Part shown: piece after piece, positions 31,960-44,800 of the stretch
How positions within the stretch are numbered: position 1 is the first letter of the stretch
Layout of the letters: each line of letters begins with the position of its first letter
Source: Diplodia intermedia
Lineage: Eukaryota; Ascomycota; Dothideomycetes; Botryosphaeriales; Botryosphaeriaceae
Assembly (NCBI GenBank): GCA_021495925.1
Contig: JAKEKT010000025.1
Coordinates: forward strand, 328,548 to 392,547
Direction of reading: 5' to 3'
Length of the DNA stretch: 64,000 bases
The notes under the pieces: generated by a model
What the model was told of the DNA's origin: nothing
Seen by the model: the letters and a program-made list of their open reading frames with translations, nothing else
Database searches by the model: none
Program-made: the position numbers and the translations under genes

Positions 31960-34900
31960 TCAATAATCCGCCAACTTCAACCTCCTCCCAATGTTCCGCC
32001 GGACCACCTCCTTGCTCTCGCTCGCCGCGAGCGCGTCTTGCTGCTCGTGTTTGGCCTTGAGGGCGGCCTGCAGCATGCCCGAGTCGAAGAAGCCGTCTAG
32101 ATATTGTCGAGAAAAAAAAGTATAAGTATCTGTATTCTTCAAAGGGAAAAAAAAATGGGTGAATGTGTGAGGAAGTGATGTGTGGCGTGAAGAGAACGGG
32201 GGTGAAAATGGTGAGTCAGAAGGCAAGGAGGATTGTTGCTTCAGGGCCTGCCAGAGCCCGCCGCCGCCGCCGCCGCAGTCGAAAAAAACGAGTTTGAAAA
32301 ATAAGAGAGGGGGAGAGACGACCCCACCGCCCCTCATGAGGAGGAGGAGGAGGAGCAGACTCGAATCGAAACCAAAGACGGGGGAACAAAAAAAAACCCC
32401 ATCTAATCTGCACAAGAAGAAGAAGAAGCAGAAGAAGAAGAAGGAGAAAGAAAAAAAAGCCTCAAGTCTAAACATCCAAAGTCCTAGACTTCAAGGTGCA
32501 AAAGTGCGGATGCTGCCGGCGCTTGACGACGGGCACCGGGCGCTTGAGCACGCCCGGCGGCAACGCCTTCACGCGCGGCGAGCTTTCAATCTCCTTCTTC
32601 ATCGATGGGCTCTGGAACGGGGACTGCGGCGGCGTGGGCAGGCCGTCGTGGAAGGAGCACGAGCGCTCCCTCCCGGCGGCGGCGGTGGCAACAGTGGAAT
32701 CATGCTCCACGCTTCCCTCGCTACGACCGCCCCCCTCGCCGCAGGTGCAAGGAGGGGGAGGCGAAGGAGGGGTTTTGGAGGAGGAGGGTGGAGAGGAGGT
32801 GTTTGTGGAGGCGGAGGAGGAAGAAGCAGAAACAACAAGGGAGGAACGGGGAAGGGATTTGGATTTGGAAGAGGAAGAACAGGAGGAGGAGGGGGACGCA
32901 CATCCGCCAAGACCTTCGTCGTCGCTTTCTCCCACCATGCTGTCCGTCATGGGCGTGTGGATGCCGGCTTTGATGACGGCCGGCTCGCCGATGATCTTGC
33001 GGCCGCGGTTCTTGATACGGGTGGCGGCCAGTTGTTCGTTATGCTCCTCGGCCTCGCGCGCGCGGCTGGCGCCCTTCTGCACCGACTCGCCGCGCCGCCG
33101 CGTCTGGCGGAGGAGCTTGCGGATCTCGAGGAAGTAGGCCTCGATGGCATCGATGAAGCGGGCCGTCTGCCTGTGCTTGGAGCTGGCGCAGATGGAGATG
33201 GTTCCGTCCTTGATGATGTAGCCTATGCCGAAGCCGTCGCCGGACGTAGGACCGAAGCCGAACTGGCGAAGCGATGGGTTGCCACAGTTCGAGGTGGACA
33301 GGATTGTCGTGTTGAGACGGTCCCAGCCGGCATCGGCAAAGAGAGATGGCATCCTGTGCTCGACCGGCGGGCCGACGGGGCCTGTTGAGATGGAGGCTCC
33401 CTCCGAGAGGATCGAGTCACGGCCCGGGCTACCGACAACCTGCTCCGAGTCGACTGGGCTGCCGCTCGAGTCACGAAGCGAGTCTGTGTAGTCGGTGAAG
33501 GAGCCATCCTCGTCGAGCTGGCGCTGCCAGATGCAGTAAAGTGCGTACAGGTGTCGGTCCTGACCCTGGGCCTTTGCGCACTCCCTGGTGATGGCGGTAT
33601 GCTTTTCACATGCCCGCCGGAGAGCCTCGACCTTGGCCGCGGCCGGGTTGTCGTTCCAGAAAGTCTGCACAAACTCGACCGACTCGGGGGTTACCGGCCG
33701 GATGGCTTCCGTTCGCCCGTGGAAGAACATCTTTGTCATGGCAGGCTCGTAGACACACTCCATGCGTCCGTAAAGCCCGTAGTATGCGGCTTGGAATGCC
33801 ATCTGGACAAACGCGTCTGGAGAGAAGCCCATCGAAGTCATGAAGTGCTTGCCGTAATGCATGAACTCGAGCGTCTGGAACTCGTTCTGCTGGATGAGAT
33901 CGGCCAGTCTTGTTTCAGCGAAACGCAACGCAGTGCTCAGCTCGGGCACCATGTCCCACTCGAGCTTGTGGGGCGTGGTGCTGACGTCGCCAAAGCTCGC
34001 GGGGTCGCGCTTCGAAGGGTCGGGGCTGCTCGAAGCCCACAGACTGGGTGCCTGCCCGTTGATGGTTCGAGCAAAACGAAGAATCGTGTCGGTAAAGACA
34101 TCGCTGGCGAACCGGAGGACGGTGTGGCCATCGACCCCAGTGTGCTCAAAGTTGATGCCGGCACTGCCGTTCTTGCAGACAATGATCTGGAGCTTGTCGT
34201 ACCATCTGTTGGTGCAGGTGCCGACCTGCACGCCACGCTCGATCTTGCTGGTGCCACAGAGCATGTTCATGCAAAGGTCTGCACCAGTCGTGGGCGCAGT
34301 GTAGTCAAGGCAGAGGATGAACAGGGCCGAGTCGACAATGTTCAAGCAGTCGGAGTTGTTTGATCCCTCGTCTCTGTGGAGCACATCTCTGAGCCCGGAC
34401 CAGATCTTCCTGTTCTCGGTGCTGAGAACACCGAGCGCTCCCTTTGCGGCATCCTGGATCGGTATTTGTGCGGCGTCCTCAATGATGGCTTCCAGATTCT
34501 GCGACACGTCCTTCTCCGTCATGATCAGGTCCGAGTTATCGTCCAGGACGTCGAACCAATAGAACTGGCCATGGCACAGTACAACAATGTGCTTTGCCGT
34601 CGGGTCCTGGCCAATCTGGCAGCCGTTTTCCGTGGGTATCCTGGCGGTTCCGAACAATCTGGAGTACTGGTACATGCAAAGTGGCTGGCCGCGCACCGTG
34701 TCAGGGGGGAGTTCCTCCTTACGAACAGCGCGCACAAAGGACAGAGCCGACACCACTAACGACGCGGCACGGGTGACTTGGTTGTTCCTGGCCGGAGTCG
34801 GATCATCCTCCAGTAAGAAGAAGGGATTCAGGTTCAGCACGACAGGGTTGTCGAAGTTCAGGTAGGAGTCGTACCCTTGGTCTAATTAGCCGGATTGCCT

Positions 34901-35374
34901 GCGGGTAAAGACGAAATGCTTACAGAACTGCTCGATGTAGTTTGACTTGCCGGCGGCATATTTCTTCAGTTTCTCCTGGAGCTCCGGGCCGTCGCTCTGC
35001 AGAAAGTCGCGTATGGCAGCGCGCGTCTCTTGGTGTTCTTTGGGTGACTGCAAAGGCTCGAGCGCGGTAAGATACTTGTTGCATGAAGAGTCCAGCTCCG
35101 GGATTGGGAGCTTCGGCAGCTTGTCCTGCGCGGCAAAGGTGATGCCGGGCTTGGAGTTTGGGTTTCTCGCAGTGCCGAGCGGGTTCTGATCCGCTTTCGA
35201 GAAGTCATTGGTGGCGTCCTTAGCGGCCTGGGCGGACCGCTGGCCCTCGTTGCCGGCGTCTGACATGGTGGACCCGTTGACACTGTTGGTACCGTTGGTA
35301 CCGTTCACGCCGTTGGGTTCTTTGGCAAGAGTGTCGTTCAGAGAGGTGGGGGCTTGGAAGGTTCGGACTGGCAT
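31960..35374 (-). CDS. Carnitine O-acetyltransferase, YAT2/FacC type, 853 aa, three exons
   Basis: Exons 35374-34924, 34875-32902 and 32096-31960. Intron 1 (48 nt) ends in an AAG and restores IEQFWYDSYLNFDNPVV. Intron 2 is 805 nt with a GTGCGT donor and a TCTAG acceptor, and joins EGLGG to YGFFDSGMLQAALKA in perfect phase; the last residues RRNIGRRLKLADY match what I remember of fungal cytosolic carnitine acetyltransferase C-termini. Catalytic His395 lies in FEHTGVDGH. Other family blocks are LPIPELDSSCNKYL, GYIIKDGTISICASSKH and the substrate-loop region around WDMVPEL. The N-terminal 75 residues are low-complexity (NGTNGTNSVNG) with no clear transit peptide, in line with the cytosolic class. 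It transfers acetyl groups between CoA and carnitine for shuttling to mitochondria. If intron 2 is retained the frame stays open to 32468 (952 aa). Confidence 0.88.
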
Positions 35375-36553
35375 GGTAACGCAGGGTCAGATGATTCAAG
35401 CGTAGAGCGGCGAGATTGTGGTAGAGACGTTAAGGCCCCGCAGAGCAGTGCGGTAGAAGTAGTGGCAGTCTTGAAGGCAGTATGCGGGCATGGAAGCTTG
35501 CGGGGGGAAGTGGAAGGGGAATCGGCAGCAGAGGCGGCCTCGGGTGGATGAGGTCTTTATCACCACAGGCCGGGTGGACGAAAGGGGACAGGCAGGGCAC
35601 ACGCAACGACCCCGCGGCGAAGGGAGCCATGTGGGACAAACTAGCCACCGCCACGAATGGGGACCGTCGTGAGCCCGGCGAGACGGAAGCGCACGATATG
35701 GGGTGCAGCAGCGGCGCCCAGCCGGACGGCGCCAGCGGCATGACGGCAGGCGATGGAAGAGCCAACTTACCGAGCGCACCCTCAGGCCGAGCACGGGCGC
35801 TGAGGAATCAGAGCTGTGCAAGTCAGTGATGCAACCAGGCGACCTACCACGTGCTTGGCGGGCGCACGAGACGAGCGCGACGAGCGTTGGCTGGGCCGCG
35901 GGCGCCGGCAGAGGGGAGCGTGGGCTCTGCGGGCCAAAGGCGCGGGCGGGCGCCGAGGAGAGCAATAGGACCGAGGAGCCTGGGCGGAACGGCGTCGCAG
36001 AGGTCGGCGGACGAGAGGAAGTGCTGGTGGTTCTAGCTGCAGCAGGGATGTGCGGATGGTCAGCCGGCGCAGCTTGAGCTTGGGGTGCGGCGGGAGCTTG
36101 TGCGCAGGGCAGGCAGGCAGCTGCGACAGCCAGCAGACGAGGCCACACGTTCGATCCAGCCGGGCTCCGCCTACCTTTTGAATGCGCAACGCCTGCTCAG
36201 CTCGCCGCGCAGTGCGTGGGCGCCATCTGCACGCCGGCGGCTCAGCAACTCCTACGCCCACCCTCTTCGGGAGCGATGGGCACGGGTGAACGGGACTTTC
36301 TTTGAACGTCATCGCCCGGCCGCTCCCCAGATTTTCCCCCGGACGCGCTGCCCGAATCGCAGCCTCACGCCTGGCACTGCGCTCGGCTGCCGCTTGCCGG
36401 TCATGGCCTGCCCGCCGACCCCACCAAAGACGCGTCTCGCCCGCGTCCACGCCCACGCCCACGCAGACCTCTTGCTCTCTGCCCCCCGGCACGCCCGCGC
36501 CGCCAAGTGCCGACATGCCTGACCTTGCGCATCCCAGCTGACCGTTTCCTGTC
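35375..36553. promoter_or_regulatory. Divergent promoter region carnitine acetyltransferase / RAD57
   Basis: 1179 bp separating divergent start codons; no gene. Long open frames on the minus strand (to 36843) are GC artefacts overlapping RAD57. Confidence 0.5.
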
Positions 36554-38260
36554 ATGTCCGATCTGCACCACGTTCTGCCCGACCGTTTCCCGGCCCATCG
36601 TTTTGCGCATCTGCTGCCGTCGCTCGACCGCCACCGCGTCACCACCTCCGACATCCTGACCCTCGATGCCGTCGACGCCGCCAAACGTGCCCAGGTGCCC
36701 GTCGCCGAGCTGCGCAAACTCCAGCAGGCCATCGTGAGCGCCCTCCATGCCGACCTGGGCGTCCAGAATTCCCTCGAATCCGGCGGACCAGACGCGGCGA
36801 AGGACGCACCCGACGCCTGGCATGCGACACAATGGCGCACCATCAGTACTCTCGATGACCACCTGGACGCCGAACTGGGGGGAGGTGTGCCCGCGGGCTA
36901 CCTGACCGAGATAACTGGCGAAAGGTGATTTTCTCTGGGGCGTTTGAAAGCGGAGGAACCGTGCTGAGACCAGACCTTCCACAGCGGCGCGGGGAAGACC
37001 CAATTCCTCCTCACCCTACTCTTATCGACCCAGCTGCCTGCTCCGCGTGGCCTCGCCAAATCCGCGCTGTACATCTCCACCGAGGCGCCGCTCGCGACGA
37101 CGCGCCTGACGCAGCTCCTGGACCAACACCCGCGCCTCTCGACCCTCCCCGCCGCCTCCAAGCCCTCCCTCTCGCGCATCCTCAGCATCCAAACCCCCGA
37201 CCTCGAGTCGCAAGACCACATCCTGCGCTACCAGCTCCCCGTCGCCATCCAGCGCCACAACGTCGGCCTCGTCGTGCTGGACTCGGTCGCCGCCAACTAC
37301 CGCGCCGAATTCGAACGGACGGCCGAGAAGGAAGGCGGCGGCGGCGGCGGTGGCCGTCGCGCCGCGGGCGAAGCCATGGCGCAGCGCACCGCGCAGCTGG
37401 TGCAGCTGGGCGCGCTGCTGCGGGCCGTCGCGCGCGCCCACGGCGTCGCCGTCGTCGTCGCGAACCAAGTCTCGGACCGCTTCTCGCCCTCCACCACCAC
37501 CGCCACGACGTCCCGCAACCCATCTTATGCCAGCAACAACAACAACAACAACAATGGACAAGCAGCAACGACGACCCGCCTGCCGACCCCAACGCCGCCG
37601 ACGCCCTCGGCTCCCGCCCTCGCCCTCTCGCCCGACCCTCTCACGCTGGATCACCAACAGCGCTGGTTCACCGGCTGGGGCGACAACACGTCCGCCGCCT
37701 CCGAGGGCTCGCAGAACAACCTCAAAACGCCCGCGCTCGGCCTCGTCTGGGCGAACCAGATCGCCGCGCGCGTCGCGCTGCTGAAGGCGCCCGTGTACAA
37801 CACGCCGAACAACCCGTGGGTCGGACTGGCGGCGGACGGGCAGTCGAATTGGCGAGGCGAAGATGGCGATGATGGAGGAGGAGTGGATATCAAGCGGTGG
37901 CGGCGGTGGATGAAGGTCGTTTTCGCGCCGTGGGGGGCGCCGTCGTCGGCGGGGGCGGGGGCGAAGAAGGGGGTGGAGTATGTCATCACGGGCGGTGGGG
38001 TGGCGTCGACGGCTGCGGTTGCGGAGGAGATGGAGAGGGCGAGGACGAAGACGAGGGAGGCGGCCGGGGCGGAGATGGGTGGGAAGGGAGAGAAGGGCGC
38101 AGAGGGAGAGGCATGCGAGAATCGGGTCAAAGAGGGAGAGACGCCGGGGCGAGGCGGTGGTGGTGGTGGTGGTGGTGATGACAGCCCACCACCAGCAGCG
38201 GGCGAGCGAGCCCGCGACGAAAGCGACGGGCCGTTGGAAGAAGAAGGCAGTAATCAGTAA
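36554..38260 (+). CDS. RAD57: Rad51 paralogue Rad57, 548 aa, two exons
   Basis: Exons 36554-36924 and 36985-38260. The 60-nt intron sits inside the Walker A motif and splicing creates GESGAGKT (122-129). Walker B is VVLD with Asp223 (HNVGLVVLDSVAANYRAEFE). The fragments VPAGYLTEITGE, LYISTEAPLATTRLTQL and VVVANQVSDRF are the RecA-core blocks of the Rad57/XRCC3 group. Downstream, LGLVWANQIAARVALLK and WMKVVFAPW are the expected late strands. Rad57 acts with Rad55 to stabilise Rad51 filaments in homologous recombination. The protein is about 90 residues longer than yeast Rad57 because of a poly-Gly run (near 235), an Asn/Pro-rich insert (about 290-335) and a Glu/Gly-rich tail (about 455-548) ending GSNQ. 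Confidence 0.9.
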
Positions 38261-39298
38261 TGAACGAGTCGAGTGCGGCCGTTGAGCGGGGAGGCCGTAG
38301 TGAATCGCGACAATGGAAGCCTCGGAAAAGGAAAGGGTAAAAACAGTAGCAATGATGATGACAAGACATGACGAGCTGAGGAAAAAACATCGACTTTCAA
38401 CAGCGCAGGAGAGGGAAGCAAGCAAGCAACCGCGATATAAATACACTACTCACCCCGTACTCGCCTTTTCCCCACCCCCACCCCACCCCGCTCCGCCCCG
38501 CCCCGCTCATGCCCATGCCCTCGATCTCCCCACTCACTCTGCAGGCCAGCCTGCACTTTGATGCCCCGCCGCCGCCGGGCGGAGATGGAAGCAAGCGGCA
38601 ATATCGAACGATCACGACAACCGAAACGGGTGGGCACCTAGTCAGTCAGTCAGTCCCAAGAAATCTCCCCCTTCGCCGATTAGTCGAGCGAAACGACGAG
38701 CAATGTATGTAGCCAAGAGACAAGCGGGAAAGAGGATTTATTTTGCAGGGGAAGCAAAGGGTGGGTGATTTATTGCTGCCGATGCAGGGTGTGGCCCTTT
38801 CTTTTCTTTTTTTTCTGTTGTGACACATGCATATGCGCGAGCCCTTGCAATGCCCGGTGGCCGGCCTCAACAAGAATTGAAGCAGGGGGCCGGCAGGGCA
38901 TCGGGTATGTACATACATACACGCATGCATGCATTTTCCCACACACAGAAGGTGGGTGATGGAAAAAGTGAGCTCACCCCTATCTACCTCGTCGAGATAC
39001 TGCACTATATGTATATGGGTAGTCGATGCGAACAAAGAGAGCTTCACGCTCCGCGCTTCCTTGCACACTTGCTGCATTATTTTTAAGTCTCCGTCTTGCG
39101 TACTAGTAGTCTTTTACATTTCGAGAGATTGGAAAAAGAGGAAATAAATGGAACGATCCCGCCGTCATAACCCTGCCCTGCTGCCCTGTCTTTTGTTCTT
39201 TTTGCCTCATCCTCATGGGAGCTCATCAATTAACCTTCGTGGTTTACACCGGACGCCGCGCGGGAATCTATAAAACAATACGCGAGGGGAGAAGGTGT
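38261..39298. other. Convergent interval RAD57 / RVB2
   Basis: About 1.04 kb, no gene. Contains a degenerate copy of the hairpin-repeat body (38957-39030) and CATGCATGCAT/ACATACATAC runs near 38907-38935. Confidence 0.55.
38957..39030 (+). repeat. Degenerate copy of the dispersed hairpin-repeat element (body fragment)
   Basis: The stretch GGTGATGGAAAAA ... AGCTCACCCC ... ATCTACCTCGTCGAGAT ... GGGTAGTCGATGCGAAC aligns by eye with 48014-48095, where the equivalent blocks are GGTGATGAAAGAA, AGCTCTCCCGC, ATCTACCCCGTGGAGAT and GGGTAGTTGAATACAAG. The hairpin arm on its right is mostly lost. Confidence 0.55.
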
Positions 39299-40884
39299 CT
39301 ATGACAGCTCCATGGCCTCGCCGCTGGCATTGCCGTTGGGTATCGAGAGTGTGACATCGCCGTCGACGCTGATGAAGCGCTTCTCAAACTCGGTGACGAA
39401 CTGAACATATGTATTAGCTAGAATTTCCACTTGAGCACTTCGTGTCTGCGGCTTACCTTGGCACTACGACCAGGGTCGTAGAAGAGCTTGTAGCTCCTCT
39501 GGACATCGTCGATGCTGACTTCTGATGCCTTGCGTTTCTGAGCAAGGAGATACGACGTGGTGATGAGATTGCTGGCATATCTCAGGTTCGTCTCCGAACC
39601 GATCTTGGTGAGCAGTGCAAGAGCGTCAGGGGAAAGGTCAATCTCCTCTTCCTGAGCACGGATTGCAAGAATTTGTCTGATCTCCTCGGCCTGGTAGGGC
39701 GTGGTGCTGACGATGACTGTGCGGTCAAGGAAGTCGAGCGGAAGGCCGTGCGGGGACGAGTAGTTGGTGCCACGGATCTTGGTGTTGCCGCGGTTCGAGG
39801 CCATGATGACAATGGGTGCCAATTGATCCTCCAGAGCACGGTTGACGTAGGAGAAGCACTCGATGTCCAGCATGTGCACTTCGTCAATGAACAGCACGCC
39901 CGGGACCAACTCTGCCTTGCCCTCCTCCTTCCACTCGGCCACCTTGGTATCGATCTGCTGGCGCACCTCTTGCCTGATCTCGCCCGTGTCACCAGAGAAG
40001 AGGGCGAGGAAGCCCTGGGTGCGGGAATTGATGACGTCGATCTCATGCAACGAGACGGTGTGCACAACCTCGCGGCGCTGTTGCAGCTCCCCGTCCGGGC
40101 ACTGCACAAACTTGGTGTCGGCGCCCATGGCGTCGTAGTCACGCGAACGGGTGTAGGAGCGGCCCAGCTTCGTGATCTTGCCAGAAGCCTTGTCGATCGA
40201 GATGACGTCGCCAGCCATGACCTTCTCCTTGGTCATTGAGTCGATCATCTTCGTGCCCATGTCGTAGACGGTCTCCATGTCGGTGGTCTTGATGGTGAGC
40301 TTGCCCTGCTTGTTGCTCTGCATTGGAAAAGGCCATTAGTATCTCGTTGCGCGAGCGGGACGGACAAGCTTACACCCGTGACGCTGCGGTCTATTTGGAT
40401 CTCAACGACCTCGCCCTCAATGATCTCGCTCTCTTCCGTTATGCGCACGCCAATGGACTTCCGGAAAGCCTGGGTCAAGGCCTCGGTCTTGGACATCTCG
40501 AGAGAGAAGATTTCGGAAGAGGCGAGCATAGTAAAGGGAACATCAGGGCCCAGCGACTGGGCCATGCCCATGGCAATGGCCGTCTTGCCGGTGCTGGGCG
40601 GACCAGCGATCAGGACAGCGCGGCCGGCAATCTTGCCATCCTTGACCATCTGCAGTATGACGGCGGCAGCCTTGCGAGCCTTCTCCTGGCCGACAAGGCC
40701 CTGCGACGCGGCCTTGGGCTCAAGGGTGTCAGGCTCGACACCCAGGCCGCGGATGTGCGAGTGGGCGGCGATGAGGTTGAGGCCGCGGAGCTCTTTGCTC
40801 TCGGCGACGGTGGTGATGGGCTGCGAGCAGGTCAGCAGGGGGCGGCGCGGGGTCGGGGGCGCGCAGGGCACTCACGGCGGCCAT
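39299..40884 (-). CDS. RVB2: RuvB-like AAA+ ATPase 2 (reptin), 472 aa, four exons
   Basis: Exons 40884-40876 (three codons, MAA), 40820-40374, 40317-39457 and 39400-39299, with introns of 55, 56 and 56 nt, all phase 0. The product begins MAAPITTVAESKELRGLNLI. It carries Walker A GPPSTGKTA, the OB-like domain II (IIEGEVVEIQIDRSVTGSNK...), Walker B LFIDEVHML, sensor 1 region IVIMASNRG and sensor 2 region SETNLRYASNL. It ends FEKRFISVDGDVTLSIPNG...MELS. Length equals yeast Rvb2 (471 aa). With Rvb1 it forms the hexameric motor of INO80 and SWR1, and serves TORC/snoRNP assembly via R2TP, in the nucleus and cytoplasm. RVB1 is not in this window. Confidence 0.96.
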
Positions 40885-41811
40885 GGTGGGCGTGATGCAA
40901 CGGCAGAGGGTGGAAGTGTCGGCGCGCAAGCCTTCGTTGCAGCTGGCGGAACAGTCGCAGCGGCAGGCTGGGCTGGTGGTGGAAAGAAAGCGGGCCGGGA
41001 GCTCGGGGCAGGGGCGGGCGCGTGCAGCAAAGCGCGTCGCGGCTGCCGCTGCCGCCAACCTAGTGCACCCAAGCGCGTCCGGCCTTCGAAAGACCAACTG
41101 CAGTCTCCTGTGTCGCAACGCCGGCTGACGCTTGCTCGGGGACCGCTGGCTCCAGTTTCGTCGAGATTCGGTGGCGGGCGGTGCAGACGTAGCACCAACG
41201 CAGCCCGATCGTGTCGCGCAAAGCTGCATTGCGCCAGCCCTGGATTGGACGCGGACCCTGCGACGACTCACATCGAATGCCCGGCCCTCAGTCAGCACCA
41301 TCAGCGCGGAAACACGTCCTGCTCGACGAGCTCACTCTCCCGCTGCCTCAGCTGCAACCCTCGCCCCGCCCGCCGGTGCACCAAGCGTTGGCTGTGTGAT
41401 TCTCCCAACGCCGCGACCGTCGTTGCCTGGGCCCGTTTGCCGTCGAGCAATGCCCGCTCCCTCTCGACGTGATCCTGCTCGTGACGCTTGGGCCGAGCAC
41501 ACCTAACAACCAACTGTCGTGCTGTGCCGCACGAGGCACCCGTCCTGTAAGCGCTGAGACACTACTATCGACTTCCTTTGCCTTCCATCGCTCTCTTATA
41601 AATACGCCCCTCGCCGCCCTGCACTTGGCACACCTTCACCCCGCTGCGGCTTCACACCTGCGCCATGCCTCTGGGCACCCAGATCCGGCTTCCGCGCAAG
41701 CGGTTCACACTCCAGTCCGACGACAATCGCCGCCCATCGTCTAGCGACCCGTGCTGACGCATTCCCAGACAGGGCGACCTACATCACCCATCCGAACCGG
41801 ACGCTGAAAAC
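40885..41811. promoter_or_regulatory. Divergent promoter region RVB2 / coiled-coil orphan
   Basis: 927 bp, no supportable gene. Contains a TATA-like element at 41597-41604 about 208 bp before the plus-strand ATG. Confidence 0.5.
41597..41604 (+). promoter_or_regulatory. TATA-like element (TATAAATA)
   Basis: A clean TATAAATA in a C/T-rich stretch of an otherwise GC-rich promoter, about 208 bp upstream of the coiled-coil gene start. Spacing is compatible with a TATA box plus a long leader, but usage is inferred. Confidence 0.35.
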
Positions 41812-44800
41812 ATGGCCAGCAACAAGCGGCCTGGGCGCGATTTCTCGCCCCGCGACGCCCAGGAGCCCAAGAAACTCAAGCACACCAGCGGAGACGGCTC
41901 TTCTAAACAGGTAAGTCTTATCGTCGCTATCGGCCATTTGGAATCCGCGTGCAACAACGCCTGTGCGCCTTCGGCCTAGCCAGCCCACTGATGATACTCT
42001 CTAGAAGTCGCAGCCGTTGCGTCAGAGCGGAAGTTCCACTCCAGACTCAGCAAGCCCCCTCGCAGACGGCATGGCAACCTCACTTGGCAATCGGACGGCC
42101 TGTAATCAATCTGAGTCTAGGTCGAGCGTCAGCGCATCCGGCAGCCGTCCGGGCAGCCCCGTCAGGAGGAGGTCGTCCAAGAATATCTTCGACAACCCAC
42201 CTGAGTCAAGCGGCCGACCGCCTTTGAGGATCTCCACCCCAAACCAAGGTGCAAAGGCTTCGTCTAAGGTTCCGGCTGGACCGACATCAGCCAAGGAAGC
42301 ATCTACTTCGACAAGTGAGCTTGTCTCGCGGCCCATGCCGAAACGAGCCAACACCGCGTCAGGCACTTCTTCAAGGAAATCCTCCGAGGATGAGAACAAT
42401 GTCTCGCTACCTCCTCCGCGCGGGCCCGCCCCGACTGCACCCATGATGGGTTTGTCAGCTGCTGCCGTCCCGACCCCAACGAGAGCTTCTTCGGCGATAA
42501 CGCCGTCGACAGCTACGGAGGCTGCTACTTCGGCCTTGACCCTAGGTACCACTCGGCGCGTAGAGTCCTTGAAGGCTATACTCACCGATATCTTCAAATT
42601 TGATGTGCAGTTCACTCAAAACGCCTTGAAAACGGAGCGGTTGAGGGAACGCCATGAGCGTCTTCTAAAGCAGGCTTCAACTGAAGGCTCGGCTGGAAAT
42701 GAAGCGCACAGCTCAGCGTTGGAACGGAACCTGAAGACCGTGGATGCGGAAGCGAGAAACATTGAGACACGACTGGACTCTCGAGTCAACGACCTGGAAG
42801 AAATGATGTTATGGGAAGTAGATAACTACATTTCCCGGCGCATTGGTGAGGTAAACGACAAAGTTCAAACTCTTGAGGAAAGGCATAGCTCAAGAGACGC
42901 CAAGCTCAAGGCAGTCTTGTCTCCATTGCAAGTGTCTGAGTCCCCTAGTGGCGTCATTTCCCATGATGCCCTTGAGGCAATGGTCCGGGGGATAGTGAAT
43001 GACCAGCTTGCTGCTAAGTTTAAAGGTCCACTTGCGCCCATAGCTTCTCTCCCCAACGGGTCGGCGCCTAAGGAATCATTGGCTCCAATAAGGGCCCCGA
43101 AAGAAACTGCTCCAACTGCGTCGACGGAGTCGCAATCTGAAATGGCCAAAGTGAAGAAAGATTTGGACGTCTTCAAGCAAGAAATGTATGCCAGGGATAA
43201 AGAAAGGGATACCAAGATGGAGAAACTGGAACAAGAAAATGCACACCTCAAAGGTCAAGTCACACAGCTCGAGGGCACAATGCACAAAGCAAATGACAAG
43301 ACATTTGCCCTCAACAACGCACTTACAGCCCTCACGGGATCCAAAGCCGACCAAAACGAGGTGTCTGCCTTGAAGGTTGAAGTGACCACTATTTCCGGCA
43401 AAGTCGACAATGCTCTTTCTATCGAACAGGTTGTTACCAAGAGTCGAGCAGAATTGAGGACAGTAAAGGACGAGTTGAAGGCGACGGTGGAGGATGTCGA
43501 GCGTATCAAAAGAGATATGAACACTACCACGGATCCGCGAAGGAGAATATTCCAGTCTCCAGCCACGGCCGACGTGAATCCGCGTGTCGACGGAATCCAA
43601 AAGCGCGTAGATGAGCTGGCATCACGCATCAATAGTCTGCCAGCTGCTTTGGAAGTCTCAAATCTGCGAATTGGTGCCGAGAAGATCAAAGGCGATATCC
43701 AGGAAATCAAGGAAGCCCAGGGCAAGGTATTAGATCGGCTGGACCGCCAGGAGGAACACGCTGAAAGAGCTGCACGAGACCTTTACTCCGACAACACTCG
43801 GATAAATGAGATAAACAAGGATATCAGCGACCTCGGTGATACAGTTGACAGCCTCAAGAGAAAGGTGAGAAACATCGACACCGACCTCGACAACCTAGAG
43901 CAGGAAGTCGAGCAGCTTCCACATGCTAACTTCGACGGTGCTGGAAAGACGGAAGGGGATTTCAAGACCAAAACAGCCGAAATCACCAAGATTCAGGAGA
44001 AATTGCACCGTCACGAGAAGGAGATCAAATCGCTTGACTCCAAAACGTCTGGAAAATCCACGCCGGATAAAAGTGAGGCAATAACACGCAGGTTAGACAG
44101 CTTGGAAGCCAAACAGGGCGCTCAGCAGGACTCCATCAGCACGACGGCGCAAAACGTCGAAGCTTTGCAAAAGAGCACTGTTGATGTCAAGGTTTGACCT
44201 GACCCCAGAGAAGCGCACTGCCAGAACCCTAACTAATCCGTAACCCGCCAGGTTCATAAAAATGCCATGGACGATATCGAGCGCAAGTTTGAGCAGCGGC
44301 ACGCTGCCTTGGCCAACCCAGTTGGCGAGATCCAAACGCGCCTTGGCACCATAGAGCAGCAGCATTCCTCTTTGCATGACAAGGTTGATAGCATTGACGA
44401 CAAGCTTGAAAATGCCGATGCGGAAGGCCTGCAACGCGACGAGGTCCAAAGACGCTTTGACGCCATAGAGAGCGAGCAGTCTTCTATGCATGACAAGATT
44501 GGCAAGATCGAGGTCAAACTTGAAACTGGAAAGAAATTCGACGAGGGTTTGCTCAAATATATCAATGACCACGCCAAATCGATCAAGCGCCTCGATCGCA
44601 TCTTGCGTGGCGATGAGCCCGCTGACTCGGAAGTTGCTCTACCCAGGGGAATGGGTTTGATCCAGCAGTTAGCCGATTTGGAAACTGTCATGCAAGCCGG
44701 GAAGCTGTTGAGCCGGCGCCAGTCAACAGGGAATCCTGCACCCGCACAACAACCCGATACTGTTCAGCAGGCCGCAGTCAGCATGCTGGAAAGGCGCGTC

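Noticed and set aside
32180..33388. 402-codon plus-strand frame opposite the carnitine acyltransferase
   Set aside because: Gly/Arg-rich antisense artefact of the purine-biased intron and exon 2.
37022..38446. 474-codon minus-strand frame antisense to RAD57
   Set aside because: Arg/Gly/Val shadow; the plus strand encodes the Walker A and B motifs.
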